Assembly: GCA_025453925.1 (NCBI GenBank) | Contig: JALOPK010000136.1 | Span: 1-12,712, forward strand | Origin: Candidatus Eiseniibacteriota bacterium | Lineage (GTDB): Bacteria; JAFGKV01 | Length of the DNA: 12,712 nucleotides | Direction of reading: 5' to 3' | Part shown: positions 1-7,388 of the stretch, in pieces | How the letters are laid out: the number at the start of each line of letters is the position of its first letter | How positions within the stretch are numbered: position 1 is the first letter of the stretch | Notes under the pieces: generated by a model | What the model was told of the DNA's origin: nothing | Seen by the model: only the letters and a program-made list of their open reading frames with translations | Databases searched by the model: none | Program-made: the position numbers and the translations under genes

Positions 1-428
1 CGAACCGTGGTGGCACCACCAGAGATCTGCAGACCACTGGCCCCGGGGCCGGCCTGGCTCCCATCCAGCTCGATCATCATGATCGCGGGGGCGGCCTCGG
101 TGGCCGGAGATGCTCCGGGCTGGGAGCATCCGTCGATGAGCACCGGGTCGGTCAGCGTCGGAAGGGGGGACGTGGGCTGTATGGTATGCGGACCCGTGCC
201 CGGGACGGCAAATGCGACGGTGTCGAGGCCCTGTGTCTGGTTGGACTGGGTCAAGGCCCACCGGAGGGTGCCTGCCGCCGTCCCGTCGGCGCTGGTCGTG
301 ACCGTGAACACCTCCGCCGATGCCGTGTGGAGCGGCACCGATGCAATGATGACGAGCACCATTAGCGCATTCCGTCTCCATGCGCGTGAGAGATCATTCC
401 TCGTGCGAGACGTGCCACAGCGAAACAC
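1..428 (-). CDS. Secreted right-handed beta-helix (pectin-lyase-like) protein, N-terminal part
   Basis: The gene enters from the left edge; only the first 142 codons are here and the C-terminus is missing. I read it from a GTG at 428, because a strong Shine-Dalgarno lies five bases upstream and the reading frame gives a clear export signal: a basic stretch (SRAWRRN, about residues 12-18) followed by a hydrophobic run ending TASA, with EVFTV as the likely mature start. An ATG at 362 is an alternative but would lose the basic n-region. The mature part reads TLRWAL..N...LDTVAFAVPGTGPHTI, then LPTLTDPVLIDGCSQPGASP, then IELDGSQAG..ASGLQISGG. This is the characteristic opening of secreted proteins that start with an FTVT...G(S/T)LR..AL segment and continue as parallel beta-helix repeats. 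The family is a surface or extracellular one; substrate and role cannot be judged from this fragment. It is divergent from the gdh gene, with 603 bases between the two starts. Confidence 0.8.
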   Translation of the reverse strand, partial: MFRCGTSRTRNDLSRAWRRNALMVLVIIASVPLHTASAEVFTVTTSADGTAAGTLRWALTQSNQTQGLDTVAFAVPGTGPHTIQPTSPLPTLTDPVLIDGCSQPGASPATEAAPAIMMIELDGSQAGPGASGLQISGGATTV

Positions 429-432
429 GATA

Positions 433-440
433 CCCTCCTC
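433..440 (-). promoter_or_regulatory. Shine-Dalgarno of the beta-helix gene
   Basis: On the minus strand the sequence GAGGAGGG precedes the GTG at 428, with AGGAGG five bases from the start codon. It decides the choice of GTG over the downstream ATG at 362. Confidence 0.65.
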
Positions 441-718
441 TGGTCTCGAACCATCACCGGGGTTAACCGAAGATCACCGCGCGATCCGGGGGCCGCGGAA
501 TCGGCCGATCCCCATGGGCCCCGCGGGACTCCTTCAGGCTCACGCGCACAGGGGAGTGAAACTGAAACCGAAGTTGCGCGCCGGGCAACTGCAGTCAAGG
601 GGTGCAGGAGCGAACCCTTTTGCCGGGCGGTTGTCGGCGGCAAGTGCCTGCTCCACTCATGCGCGGTCCACGTTGAGTCGCGAATACTGGTCTCGGGCGC
701 TTCCGCGGAAGAGAAAAC

Positions 719-756
719 CCCTCGCCTGTTGCGGCTTCGGGTGTGCCCCGCGAGGG
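719..756 (-). terminator. Terminator-like stem with T-rich tail, no matching gene
   Basis: Read on the minus strand, CCCTCGC pairs with GCGAGGG around a 24-base loop and is followed by GTTTTCTCTT. The stem plus T-rich tail resembles an intrinsic terminator, but the loop is long and I see no minus-strand gene immediately to its right. It could end a small unannotated minus-strand transcript, or be chance in a GC-rich leader. Confidence 0.25.
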
Positions 757-1020
757 CAGGCCGCAGGCATGCCCCGGTGCGTTGTCGGCCTGAGGCGGCC
801 GCGAAGCGGGTCTCACCTGCGGGTCCGGCCGCATTTGACAAGAAGGGGGGGAGACAGGAACTTCGTCGCGTCTCATTGATCCACAGTCACCATGCCCGAT
901 CGAACTCCCGCGCCAGGCCTCGGTGGCCGTGGTTGACGGGGCTCGTTTTTTCGATTCGGCAGATGATTCGCGGTGTTCGCCGCATCGCAGCGCCGCGGGA
1001 TATGGTCGAGCCGTGCACAT

Positions 1021-1029
1021 GGAGGAGAG
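1021..1029 (+). promoter_or_regulatory. Shine-Dalgarno of gdh
   Basis: GGAGGAGAG, with the GGAGG core six bases before the ATG at 1032. It settles the start: the frame stays open upstream to 729, but that extension has no homology-like features and no ribosome site. Confidence 0.85.
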
Positions 1030-1031
1030 CA

Positions 1032-2318
1032 ATGGCGAAGGGTGCGTTCAATCCGTTTGAGATGGCGCAGAAGCAGTTCGATAGCGTCGCGGATCTGTTG
1101 GGTCTGGATCAGCCGACCCGAGATCTGCTCCGCTGGCCGATGCGCGAGTACCACTTCAACATCCCGGTGCGGATGGATGATGGGTCCGTGCGGGTGTTTC
1201 GCGGGTTCCGATCCCAGCACAACGACGCCCGCGGTCCGTGCAAGGGAGGAATCCGGTTCCATCCCCAGGAGACCATCGACACCGTGCGCGCGCTGTCCAT
1301 GTGGATGACCTGGAAGTGCTCGGTCGTCGATATCCCTCTGGGCGGAGGCAAGGGCGGCGTCATCTGTGATCCGCACGATCTGTCCGAGCGGGAGCAGGAG
1401 CGGCTCTGCCGCGGGTGGATCCGCCAGATCGCGAAGAACGTCGGTCCGCTCAGTGACGTGCCGGCGCCGGACGTTATGACCAATCCGCAGCACATGCTGT
1501 GGATGCTGGATGAGTTCGAGGTCATCCAAGGCGCCAAGTACCCGGGTTTCATCACCGGCAAGCCCGTGGGCCTGGGCGGATCGCTGGGGCGCACGGAAGC
1601 CACCGGCTACGGAGTCGTGTACACGCTCCGCGAAGCGCTGAAGGAGATGGGCGTCAGGCCTGAGGATACCATCGCCGCAGTCCAGGGATTCGGCAATGTC
1701 TCCCAGTATGCCATCCAGCTTTACTCCCAACTGGGCGGCACCGTGATCTGCGTGTCGTGCTGGGACCAGGCCGACCAGCTCTCCTATACCTACCGGAAGA
1801 AGAGCGGGATCAGCCTCGAGGAGCTGCTGGCGATTACCGACCGGTACGGCGGGATCGACAAAGGCAAGGCTCAGGATCTTGGATACGAGCGGCTCCCCGG
1901 CGACGCGTGGATCGAGCAGGATGTTGACGTTCTCATCCCGGCCGCGCTGGAGAATCAGGTCAATGCCGAAACCGTGAAGAAGATGAGCAGGCGGGTGAAA
2001 GTCATCGTCGAAGGCGCCAACGGGCCCACGACTCCCGATGCCGACGCCGTCCTCAAGGAGCGGGGCGTGTTCGTGATTCCCGACTTCCTGGCCAATGCCG
2101 GCGGGGTCACGTGCAGCTACTTCGAACAGGTTCAGTGCAACATGAACTACTTCTGGACGAAGGACGAAGTGCTGGGCAAACTGGACCAGAAGATGACCGC
2201 CGCCTTCATCGCCGTCAGCGATCTGGCGCGGAAGCGCAAGCTCTTCATGCGTGATGCCGCGTACGTGATCTCGGTCAGCCGAGTCGTCGACGCGTGCAGG
2301 GCCCGCGGCTGGGTCTAG
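1032..2318 (+). CDS. gdhA: Glutamate dehydrogenase (Glu/Leu/Phe/Val dehydrogenase family)
   Basis: Catalyses reversible oxidative deamination of L-glutamate to 2-oxoglutarate and ammonium, in the cytosol, normally as a hexamer. The product has 428 residues, the usual length for bacterial and archaeal NAD(P)-GDH. Substrate-domain motifs are complete: KGGIRF (Lys71), Lys95 in MTWKC, PLGGGKGG with Lys107, PAPDV with Asp147, and Ser362 in GGVTCSYFE. The spacings 71-107, 95-107 and 107-147 equal those of Lys89, Lys113, Lys125 and Asp165 in the Clostridium symbiosum enzyme, so catalysis should be intact. The Rossmann domain carries GFGNVS (219-224), with Ser at the usual third Gly/Ala position, and the end of the second strand reads SCWDQ, so NAD versus NADP cannot be called. 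The conserved C-terminal part includes VEGANGPTTP and DFLANAGG. Glutamate is preferred over leucine or phenylalanine as substrate because of the lysine set. A strong hairpin follows 16 bases after the stop; the next genes lie on the same strand. Confidence 0.95.
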   Translation: MAKGAFNPFEMAQKQFDSVADLLGLDQPTRDLLRWPMREYHFNIPVRMDDGSVRVFRGFRSQHNDARGPCKGGIRFHPQETIDTVRALSMWMTWKCSVVDIPLGGGKGGVICDPHDLSEREQERLCRGWIRQIAKNVGPLSDVPAPDVMTNPQHMLWMLDEFEVIQGAKYPGFITGKPVGLGGSLGRTEATGYGVVYTLREALKEMGVRPEDTIAAVQGFGNVSQYAIQLYSQLGGTVICVSCWDQADQLSYTYRKKSGISLEELLAITDRYGGIDKGKAQDLGYERLPGDAWIEQDVDVLIPAALENQVNAETVKKMSRRVKVIVEGANGPTTPDADAVLKERGVFVIPDFLANAGGVTCSYFEQVQCNMNYFWTKDEVLGKLDQKMTAAFIAVSDLARKRKLFMRDAAYVISVSRVVDACRARGWV

Positions 2319-2334
2319 TCTCGATTCAGGCTCC

Positions 2335-2365
2335 ACACCCTCCCCGGAATCCCCGGGGAGGGTGT
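2335..2365 (+). terminator. Perfect 13-bp hairpin after gdh
   Basis: ACACCCTCCCCGG (2335-2347) and CCGGGGAGGGTGT (2353-2365) pair without mismatch around the loop AATCC. Only ATGCTTTCC follows, so there is no proper U-tract. It lies between the gdh stop and the next start 37 bases downstream, so it may end gdh transcription partially or stabilise the 3' end of the gdh message while letting some read-through reach the following pair. Confidence 0.65.
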
Positions 2366-2402
2366 ATGCTTTCCGGCCACTTCCCACTCGTCGGGGTGCA
2401 GC

Positions 2403-4136
2403 ATGAGTGAACTCTCGGTCTTCGATCGCAGGTTCTTTGGCGGAGAGAGCGCAGTGACGCGCATCGGCACGGGATCGCTGGGAGGCAAGGCCCAGGGGCT
2501 CGTCGCCATCGAACAGACCATCCGGCAGCAATTCCCCCCGGAACGAACAAAAGGCTTCACGATCACCATTCCCCGGATGACGGTGATCGGCACTGATTTC
2601 TTCGATGCGTTCCTCGCGCAGAACGGTCTTCTGGAGATCGCCTACTCCGATGCTCCCGATGATCGCATCGGCCACGCCTTCCAGCGCGGCGATCTGCCGC
2701 CGCGCCTGGTGGGGGATCTCCGGGCGGTGACCGGCGAAGTTCGCACGCCCCTCGCCGTCCGCTCCTCCAGCATGCTCGAAGATGCCCTGTATCAGCCGTT
2801 CGCCGGGGTATACGCGACGAAGATGATCCCGAACAACCAACCCGATCCCGATCTGCGCTTCCGGCGTCTCGTCGAGGCGGTCAAGTTCGTCTGGGCCTCG
2901 ACCTTCTTCAAAGAGGCGAAGACCTACCTCAAGAGCGTGGGGAAGGATCCCTCGGTGGAGAAGATGGCGGTCATCATCCAGGAAGTCGTCGGGGCGCCCG
3001 CCACGGATCGGTTCTACCCGACCTTCGCCGGCGTCGCCCGCTCCTACAACTTCTACCCGTGCGGGTATGCCAAGCCGGAAGACGGCGTAGTCGATCTGGC
3101 CCTGGGCCTGGGCAAGACCATCGTCGACGGCGGACGGGTGTGGAGCTACTCTCCGGCCTACCCCAAGGCCCCCCCTCCGTACGGGAACGTCGGCGACATG
3201 CTGAAGAACACGCAGACGACGTTCTGGGCCGTGCACATGGGATCTCCCCCGCCACACGATCCGATCCGGGAGACGGAGTACATGATCGAGCTCGGTCTCG
3301 ACGCGGCCGACTACGACAATACGCTGCGCTTCGTGGCGTCCACGTATGATCCCGGCGCCGACCGGCTGGTGCCTGGGGTGGGTTCGGACGGGCCGCGGGT
3401 GGTGAATTTCGGCCCGATCCTCGACTACGAGGAAGTCCCTTTCAATGACCTCATCCGCGCGGTGCTCAAGGCCTGCGAGGATGCCGTCAAGGCCCCCGTC
3501 GAGGTGGAGTTCGCCGTGACGCTGGACCGGAAGCGCGGCCTGCCCGCCCGGTTTGGCTTTCTCCAGGTGCGCCCCATGGTGGTCTCGTCGGAGGAAATCG
3601 ACCTGCCGCGTGAACGGCTTGCGGGCGATGAGGTGGTCGTGGGTTCCGAGACCGTGCTGGGGAACGGGCGGCGGGATGACATCCAGGACATTGTCTATGT
3701 GATCCCCGAGTCTTTCGAGCCCCGCTTTACCGCCATGATCGCGGCCGAACTGGAGCGGATGAACGCTGAGCTCGCCGACCAAGGCAGACCGTACCTCTTG
3801 GTCGGTTTCGGGCGCTGGGGTTCCTCAGACCCCTGGCTGGGCATCCCCGTCACCTGGAGCACGATCTCCGGATCCCGCGTCATCGTGGAAGCCACGCTCC
3901 CACAGATGCAGCCCGACATGAGCCAGGGTTCCCATTTCTTCCACAACCTCACCAGTTTCAAGGTCTCCTATTTCTCGGTCCGCCACACGGGTGCGCATAC
4001 CATTGACTGGGATTGGATCGGCGCGCAAACTGAGGTGTCCAGAGCCCGGTTTGTCCGCCATGTGCGGACTGAGACACCCCTCTCGATCCAAGTGGACGGC
4101 CGGACGGGCCGGGGAGTGATACTGCGTCATGGATAA
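2403..4136 (+). CDS. PEP/pyruvate-binding (PPDK N-terminal type) ATP-grasp protein, short form
   Basis: A 577-residue protein built on the nucleotide-binding domain of PEP synthase and pyruvate phosphate dikinase. Visible landmarks in order: SLGGKAQGL (about 25-33), LAVRSSSMLED (117-127, Arg120), KMAVIIQEVVG (187-197) with TFAGVARS after it, and VEVEFAV...FLQVRP (366-391), which closes the ATP-grasp fold and carries the Glu and Gln/Arg expected near metal and ATP. Residues about 420-530 form a second module with GFGRWGSSDPWLG (468-480) and SQGSHFF (507-513). There is no phosphohistidine swivel domain and no PEP/pyruvate TIM barrel, so it cannot carry out the full PEP synthase reaction alone. 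No signal peptide, so probably cytosolic. The ribosome site is weak (GGGGTG, four bases before ATG). The stop overlaps the start of the next gene by 8 bases, implying coupled translation and a shared job. Exact reaction unknown. Confidence 0.88.
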   Translation: MSELSVFDRRFFGGESAVTRIGTGSLGGKAQGLVAIEQTIRQQFPPERTKGFTITIPRMTVIGTDFFDAFLAQNGLLEIAYSDAPDDRIGHAFQRGDLPPRLVGDLRAVTGEVRTPLAVRSSSMLEDALYQPFAGVYATKMIPNNQPDPDLRFRRLVEAVKFVWASTFFKEAKTYLKSVGKDPSVEKMAVIIQEVVGAPATDRFYPTFAGVARSYNFYPCGYAKPEDGVVDLALGLGKTIVDGGRVWSYSPAYPKAPPPYGNVGDMLKNTQTTFWAVHMGSPPPHDPIRETEYMIELGLDAADYDNTLRFVASTYDPGADRLVPGVGSDGPRVVNFGPILDYEEVPFNDLIRAVLKACEDAVKAPVEVEFAVTLDRKRGLPARFGFLQVRPMVVSSEEIDLPRERLAGDEVVVGSETVLGNGRRDDIQDIVYVIPESFEPRFTAMIAAELERMNAELADQGRPYLLVGFGRWGSSDPWLGIPVTWSTISGSRVIVEATLPQMQPDMSQGSHFFHNLTSFKVSYFSVRHTGAHTIDWDWIGAQTEVSRARFVRHVRTETPLSIQVDGRTGRGVILRHG

Positions 4137-7100
4137 TACCACCAAAGCAGCGGGAACGCTGTTCTCCACGCTGCATGAGCGGGCCAAGGAGCTGCGATGC
4201 CTGTATAGGGCGGAGGAGCTGCTCAACGACCCAAGCACGTCGCCCGAAGAGGCGTTCATCGGCGTGGCCCAGGCGATCCCTCCCGCTCTGCAGCACTCTG
4301 ACATCTGCGTCGCCGAGATCACCTACGGGCCGCATGTGTATCGGACCGACGAGATCGAGCCGACACCATGGGGGCTCTGCGCGGACATCAGAGTGCAGGA
4401 CACTACGGTGGGCAAGATCTGCGTCTACTACCGGGAGGAGCGCCCCCAATCGGGGGAAGGGCCCTTCCTCATCGATGAAGTCAAGCTCATCCGCACCATC
4501 GCCGACCGGCTCGGCCATTTCATCCTTCACCATCGCCTTCGCGCCATGTTCGCCACGGTCCAGGAGGCACGAGAGCGGCTCATCGACACGGCGCGCCCCG
4601 AGTGGTCCATGGCGCTGGGCCTGCTGAAGAAGACCGACACGGGGCTTCTCACCCGGCTGTCCAGGAAAATGATCAACTACCTGGGTTGGATCGGGGCAGC
4701 CGAGGCCCGCTCCCTGTTGCAGCGGTACGGGCAGGACGAGGGTGAGAGCGTGTTCGGCGAGAGCAATCAGCCGCAGCTTCTGGCGGAACCCGAGAGTGCG
4801 GGAACCCTGAGCGACGAGACGTTCAGGGTCTCGACCCGCTATCTCACCGACGTCGAGATTCTCGAGCGGATCGAACGCTGGATCCAGGAGGATCGTTCGT
4901 CGGAGCTTGTCCGGATGCTGCAGAACGTCTATGCGCCGCTCACGGATATCCTGGACTCCATGCAGAAGCTGCGAAGGATGATGCCCGGGGGCGCGGCCCT
5001 GCCGACGGCCGCGGAGAAGGGCGTCAGAGTGGCGCTCATTCGGCGCTTCTTCACCGAACAGCTCGAGTACATCAACCGGGCCAAGCGATTCATCGAGATT
5101 GAGGACTTCTTCGAACTGAGCGAGCGGATCATTTTCCCGGCCGGAAGCTACGGAAGGCTGGGCGGGAAGACGGCCGGCCTGTTCCTGGCCAGCCGGATCC
5201 TCCGAAGGATGGCCGCGAAGAACCCGGGCATCGGCACCGTGAAGACGCCGCGGACGTGGTTCGTCGCCTCCGACGGCATCCTCGCGTTCATCGGGCACAA
5301 CAATCTGGGGGAGGCCTACGAACAGAAGTACAAGGAGGTGGATGAGATCAGGCGGGAGTATCCCCAGCTCGTGCAGGTGTTCAAGCACTGCTACTTCCCG
5401 CAGGAGTTGCTGAAGGGGCTCTCCCAGGCGTTGGACGATCTGGGTGAGGTGCCCGTCATCGTGCGCAGTTCCAGTCTTCTGGAAGACCGTCTCGGCACCG
5501 CCTTCTCCGGGAAGTACAAGAGCCTGTTTCTCGCCAACCAGGGCACCAGGGATGAGCGTCTGGCTGCCCTTGCCGATGCGGTGGCCGAAGTCTACTCCTC
5601 GACCTTCGGCCCCGACCCCATAGAGTACCGCGCCGAGCGCGGCCTTCTGGATTTCAATGAGGAGATGGGGGTCATGATCCAGGAGGTAGTGGGCAAGCGG
5701 GTCGGCAAGTATTTCCTCCCCGCCTTTGCCGGCGTGGCGTTCAGCCGCAACGAATTCCGCTGGTCGCCCCGCATCAAGCGGGAAGACGGGCTGCTGCGCC
5801 TGGTGCCCGGCCTCGGCACCCGCGCCGTGGACCGGGTGGGTGAGGACTATCCGGTGCTGGTGGCGCCCAGCAAGCCGAATCTGCGCGTGAACGTATCGTT
5901 GGATGAAGTGATCCGTTACGCGCCCAAGAAGGTTGACGTGATCAACCTGGAGAAGAACTGCTTCGAGAGCCTCGACATCCGGGAGCTGCTCCGGGAGTAC
6001 GGCCCTGAGTATCCAGACATCAACAACGTCTTCTCGGTGCAGACCGGGGGGATGCTCAAGCGCGGCGTCGGGCTCATGACGGATTTCGAGCATGACGACG
6101 TCGTGGCGACCTTCGACGGTCTCGTGCTCGCCAGCCCCTTCGTGAAGCAGATGGAGACGATCCTGAAGACCCTGGAACAGGCACTGCAGACGCCCGTGGA
6201 TGTCGAGTTCGCCCACAACGGTACCGACCTGTTTCTCCTCCAGTGCCGGCCTCAGGCATCGTCGGGTGACGACGTTGCGGTGGACATACCCAAGGGCTTG
6301 CCGGACAATGCGGTTCTCTTCACCGCCAACCGTTTCGTCTCCAACGGGCGCGTGCCCGATCTCACCCACGTGGTGTATGTCGATCCTGACCGGTATGGGG
6401 AGTTGGCTGACCTGTCCGACCTCTATGCGGTCGGAGAGGCGGTGGGACGTCTGAACAAGATCCTCCCCCGAAGGAAGTTCGTGTTGATGGGTCCCGGCCG
6501 CTGGGGCAGCCGGGGTGACATCAAGCTCGGGGTGCGGGTCACCTATTCGGAGATCAACAACTCCGCCATGCTCATCGAAGTGGCGAGGAAGAAGGGCGGG
6601 TACGTGCCCGATGTGTCATTCGGCACCCACTTCTTCCAGGATCTGGTCGAGGCCTCCATCCGGTACCTGCCGTTGTACCCCGACACTGACGGCACCAGGT
6701 TCAACGAAGGGTTCCTCCTGGGCGCGCCTCATCACCTCGCGGAGCTGCTCCCCGAGTTTGCCCGCCTGGCTGACACCGTTCGCGTGATCGACGTGCCCCA
6801 GGCGACCGGCGGCAAGGTGCTGCGCATTCTCATGAATGCCGAGCAGGAAGAGGCGTTGGGCTGTTTCGCGGAACCGACGGCCGCGATCCGTAGTGTGGAT
6901 CGTCCCGAGGCGACCTGCCAACAGGAAGGCGACCAGAACTGGCGGTGGCGGCTCAGGATGGCCGAGCGGATTGCAGCCCAGACCGATCCCAGGCGATTCG
7001 GCGTCAGGGCCATGTACGTGCTGGGCAGCACGAAGAACGCCTCGGCCGGACCTGCCAGCGACATCGATCTTCTGATCCATTTCGCCGGGACTCCGCCCCA

Positions 7101-7314
7101 GAAGGATGACCTGAACCTGTGGCTGGAGGGGTGGAGCCTCTGTCTGGCGGAGTTGAACGAGGGGCGCACCGGTTGCCGCACCGGAGGGCTCCTGGACGTG
7201 CATATCGTCACCGACGACGACATCGCCCGGGGTGACAGCTTCGCCGTCAAGATCGGCAGCACCGGCGATGCAGCCAGAGAGCTGCCGATGAAGGGCGGTC
7301 TGATGGCGTCATAG
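4129..7314 (+). CDS. GAF-like / PEP-pyruvate-binding ATP-grasp / nucleotidyltransferase fusion protein
   Basis: A 1061-residue cytosolic fusion. Residues about 10-140 look like a GAF sensor (CADIRVQDTTVGKICVYY, then DEVKLIRTIADRLGHFI); this call is moderate. About 140-335 is charged and helical. The ATP-grasp part has YGRLGGKTAGLFLA (341-354), VIVRSSSLLED (443-453, Arg446), MIQEVVGKRVGKYFLPAFAG (516-535) and VDVEF...FLLQCRP (690-708). The GRWGS module follows: GPGRWGSRGDIKLG (788-801) and SFGTHFFQDL (830-839). Residues about 935-1061 are a Pol-beta/MNT-type nucleotidyltransferase: VLGSTKNASAGPASDIDLL gives GS-x10-D-x-D (Asp978, Asp980), and LLDVHIV gives the third acidic residue (Asp1023). 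There is no swivel histidine or TIM barrel. The start overlaps the upstream gene by 8 bases. I recall similar fusions annotated only as PEP/pyruvate-binding proteins; what it senses and which molecule it nucleotidylates are unknown. Confidence 0.88.
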   Translation: MDNTTKAAGTLFSTLHERAKELRCLYRAEELLNDPSTSPEEAFIGVAQAIPPALQHSDICVAEITYGPHVYRTDEIEPTPWGLCADIRVQDTTVGKICVYYREERPQSGEGPFLIDEVKLIRTIADRLGHFILHHRLRAMFATVQEARERLIDTARPEWSMALGLLKKTDTGLLTRLSRKMINYLGWIGAAEARSLLQRYGQDEGESVFGESNQPQLLAEPESAGTLSDETFRVSTRYLTDVEILERIERWIQEDRSSELVRMLQNVYAPLTDILDSMQKLRRMMPGGAALPTAAEKGVRVALIRRFFTEQLEYINRAKRFIEIEDFFELSERIIFPAGSYGRLGGKTAGLFLASRILRRMAAKNPGIGTVKTPRTWFVASDGILAFIGHNNLGEAYEQKYKEVDEIRREYPQLVQVFKHCYFPQELLKGLSQALDDLGEVPVIVRSSSLLEDRLGTAFSGKYKSLFLANQGTRDERLAALADAVAEVYSSTFGPDPIEYRAERGLLDFNEEMGVMIQEVVGKRVGKYFLPAFAGVAFSRNEFRWSPRIKREDGLLRLVPGLGTRAVDRVGEDYPVLVAPSKPNLRVNVSLDEVIRYAPKKVDVINLEKNCFESLDIRELLREYGPEYPDINNVFSVQTGGMLKRGVGLMTDFEHDDVVATFDGLVLASPFVKQMETILKTLEQALQTPVDVEFAHNGTDLFLLQCRPQASSGDDVAVDIPKGLPDNAVLFTANRFVSNGRVPDLTHVVYVDPDRYGELADLSDLYAVGEAVGRLNKILPRRKFVLMGPGRWGSRGDIKLGVRVTYSEINNSAMLIEVARKKGGYVPDVSFGTHFFQDLVEASIRYLPLYPDTDGTRFNEGFLLGAPHHLAELLPEFARLADTVRVIDVPQATGGKVLRILMNAEQEEALGCFAEPTAAIRSVDRPEATCQQEGDQNWRWRLRMAERIAAQTDPRRFGVRAMYVLGSTKNASAGPASDIDLLIHFAGTPPQKDDLNLWLEGWSLCLAELNEGRTGCRTGGLLDVHIVTDDDIARGDSFAVKIGSTGDAARELPMKGGLMAS

Positions 7315-7347
7315 ACCACGTCGCGCGACGCGATCTCAGGGCGCAAG

Positions 7348-7369
7348 CCCCGGGTGGCCGTCCCGGCGG
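7348..7369. terminator. GC-rich hairpin between convergent genes
   Basis: CCGGG (7350-7354) pairs with CCCGG (7362-7366) around a 7-base loop, extended by CC/GG past one bulged C. It sits in the 74-base gap between two convergent stops, where a bidirectional terminator is expected, but neither side has a T-tract. A separate 12-base perfect palindrome CGTCGCGCGACG lies at 7319-7330 just after the plus-strand stop. Confidence 0.35.
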
Positions 7370-7388
7370 GGTGCCGGAACCGCGAGAA

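Larger units (their letters stand above)
429..1031. other. Divergent intergenic region without a convincing gene
   Basis: About 600 bases separate two divergent genes. Open frames exist on both strands (one on the plus strand reads from 729 straight into gdh), but they are arginine/proline-rich, lack ribosome sites and look like GC-rich noise. Visible structure: a hairpin at 572-590 (AGTTGC / GCAACT, 7-base loop), a 12-base perfect palindrome CTTCCGCGGAAG at 700-711, and a longer stem at 719-756 described separately. A perfect TTGACA at 835-840 has no acceptable -10 hexamer 16-18 bases downstream, and TTGACG at 933-938 has none either, so I do not call a gdh promoter. Confidence 0.6.

Noticed and set aside
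729-1031. N-terminal extension of glutamate dehydrogenase from an ATG at 729
   Set aside because: The extra 101 residues are arginine-rich and unlike any GDH, and a strong ribosome site sits right before the ATG at 1032.
873-3782. A 969-codon open frame on the minus strand opposite gdh and the short PEP-binding gene
   Set aside because: It mirrors the codon structure of two clearly real plus-strand genes, spans their intergenic hairpin, and is a His/Asp/Arg/Gly-rich string without domains or ribosome site. Typical antisense artefact of GC-rich third positions.
3958-6369. An 803-codon open frame on the minus strand opposite the fusion gene
   Set aside because: Same artefact: no start signal, no recognisable motif, and complete overlap with a strongly supported gene.
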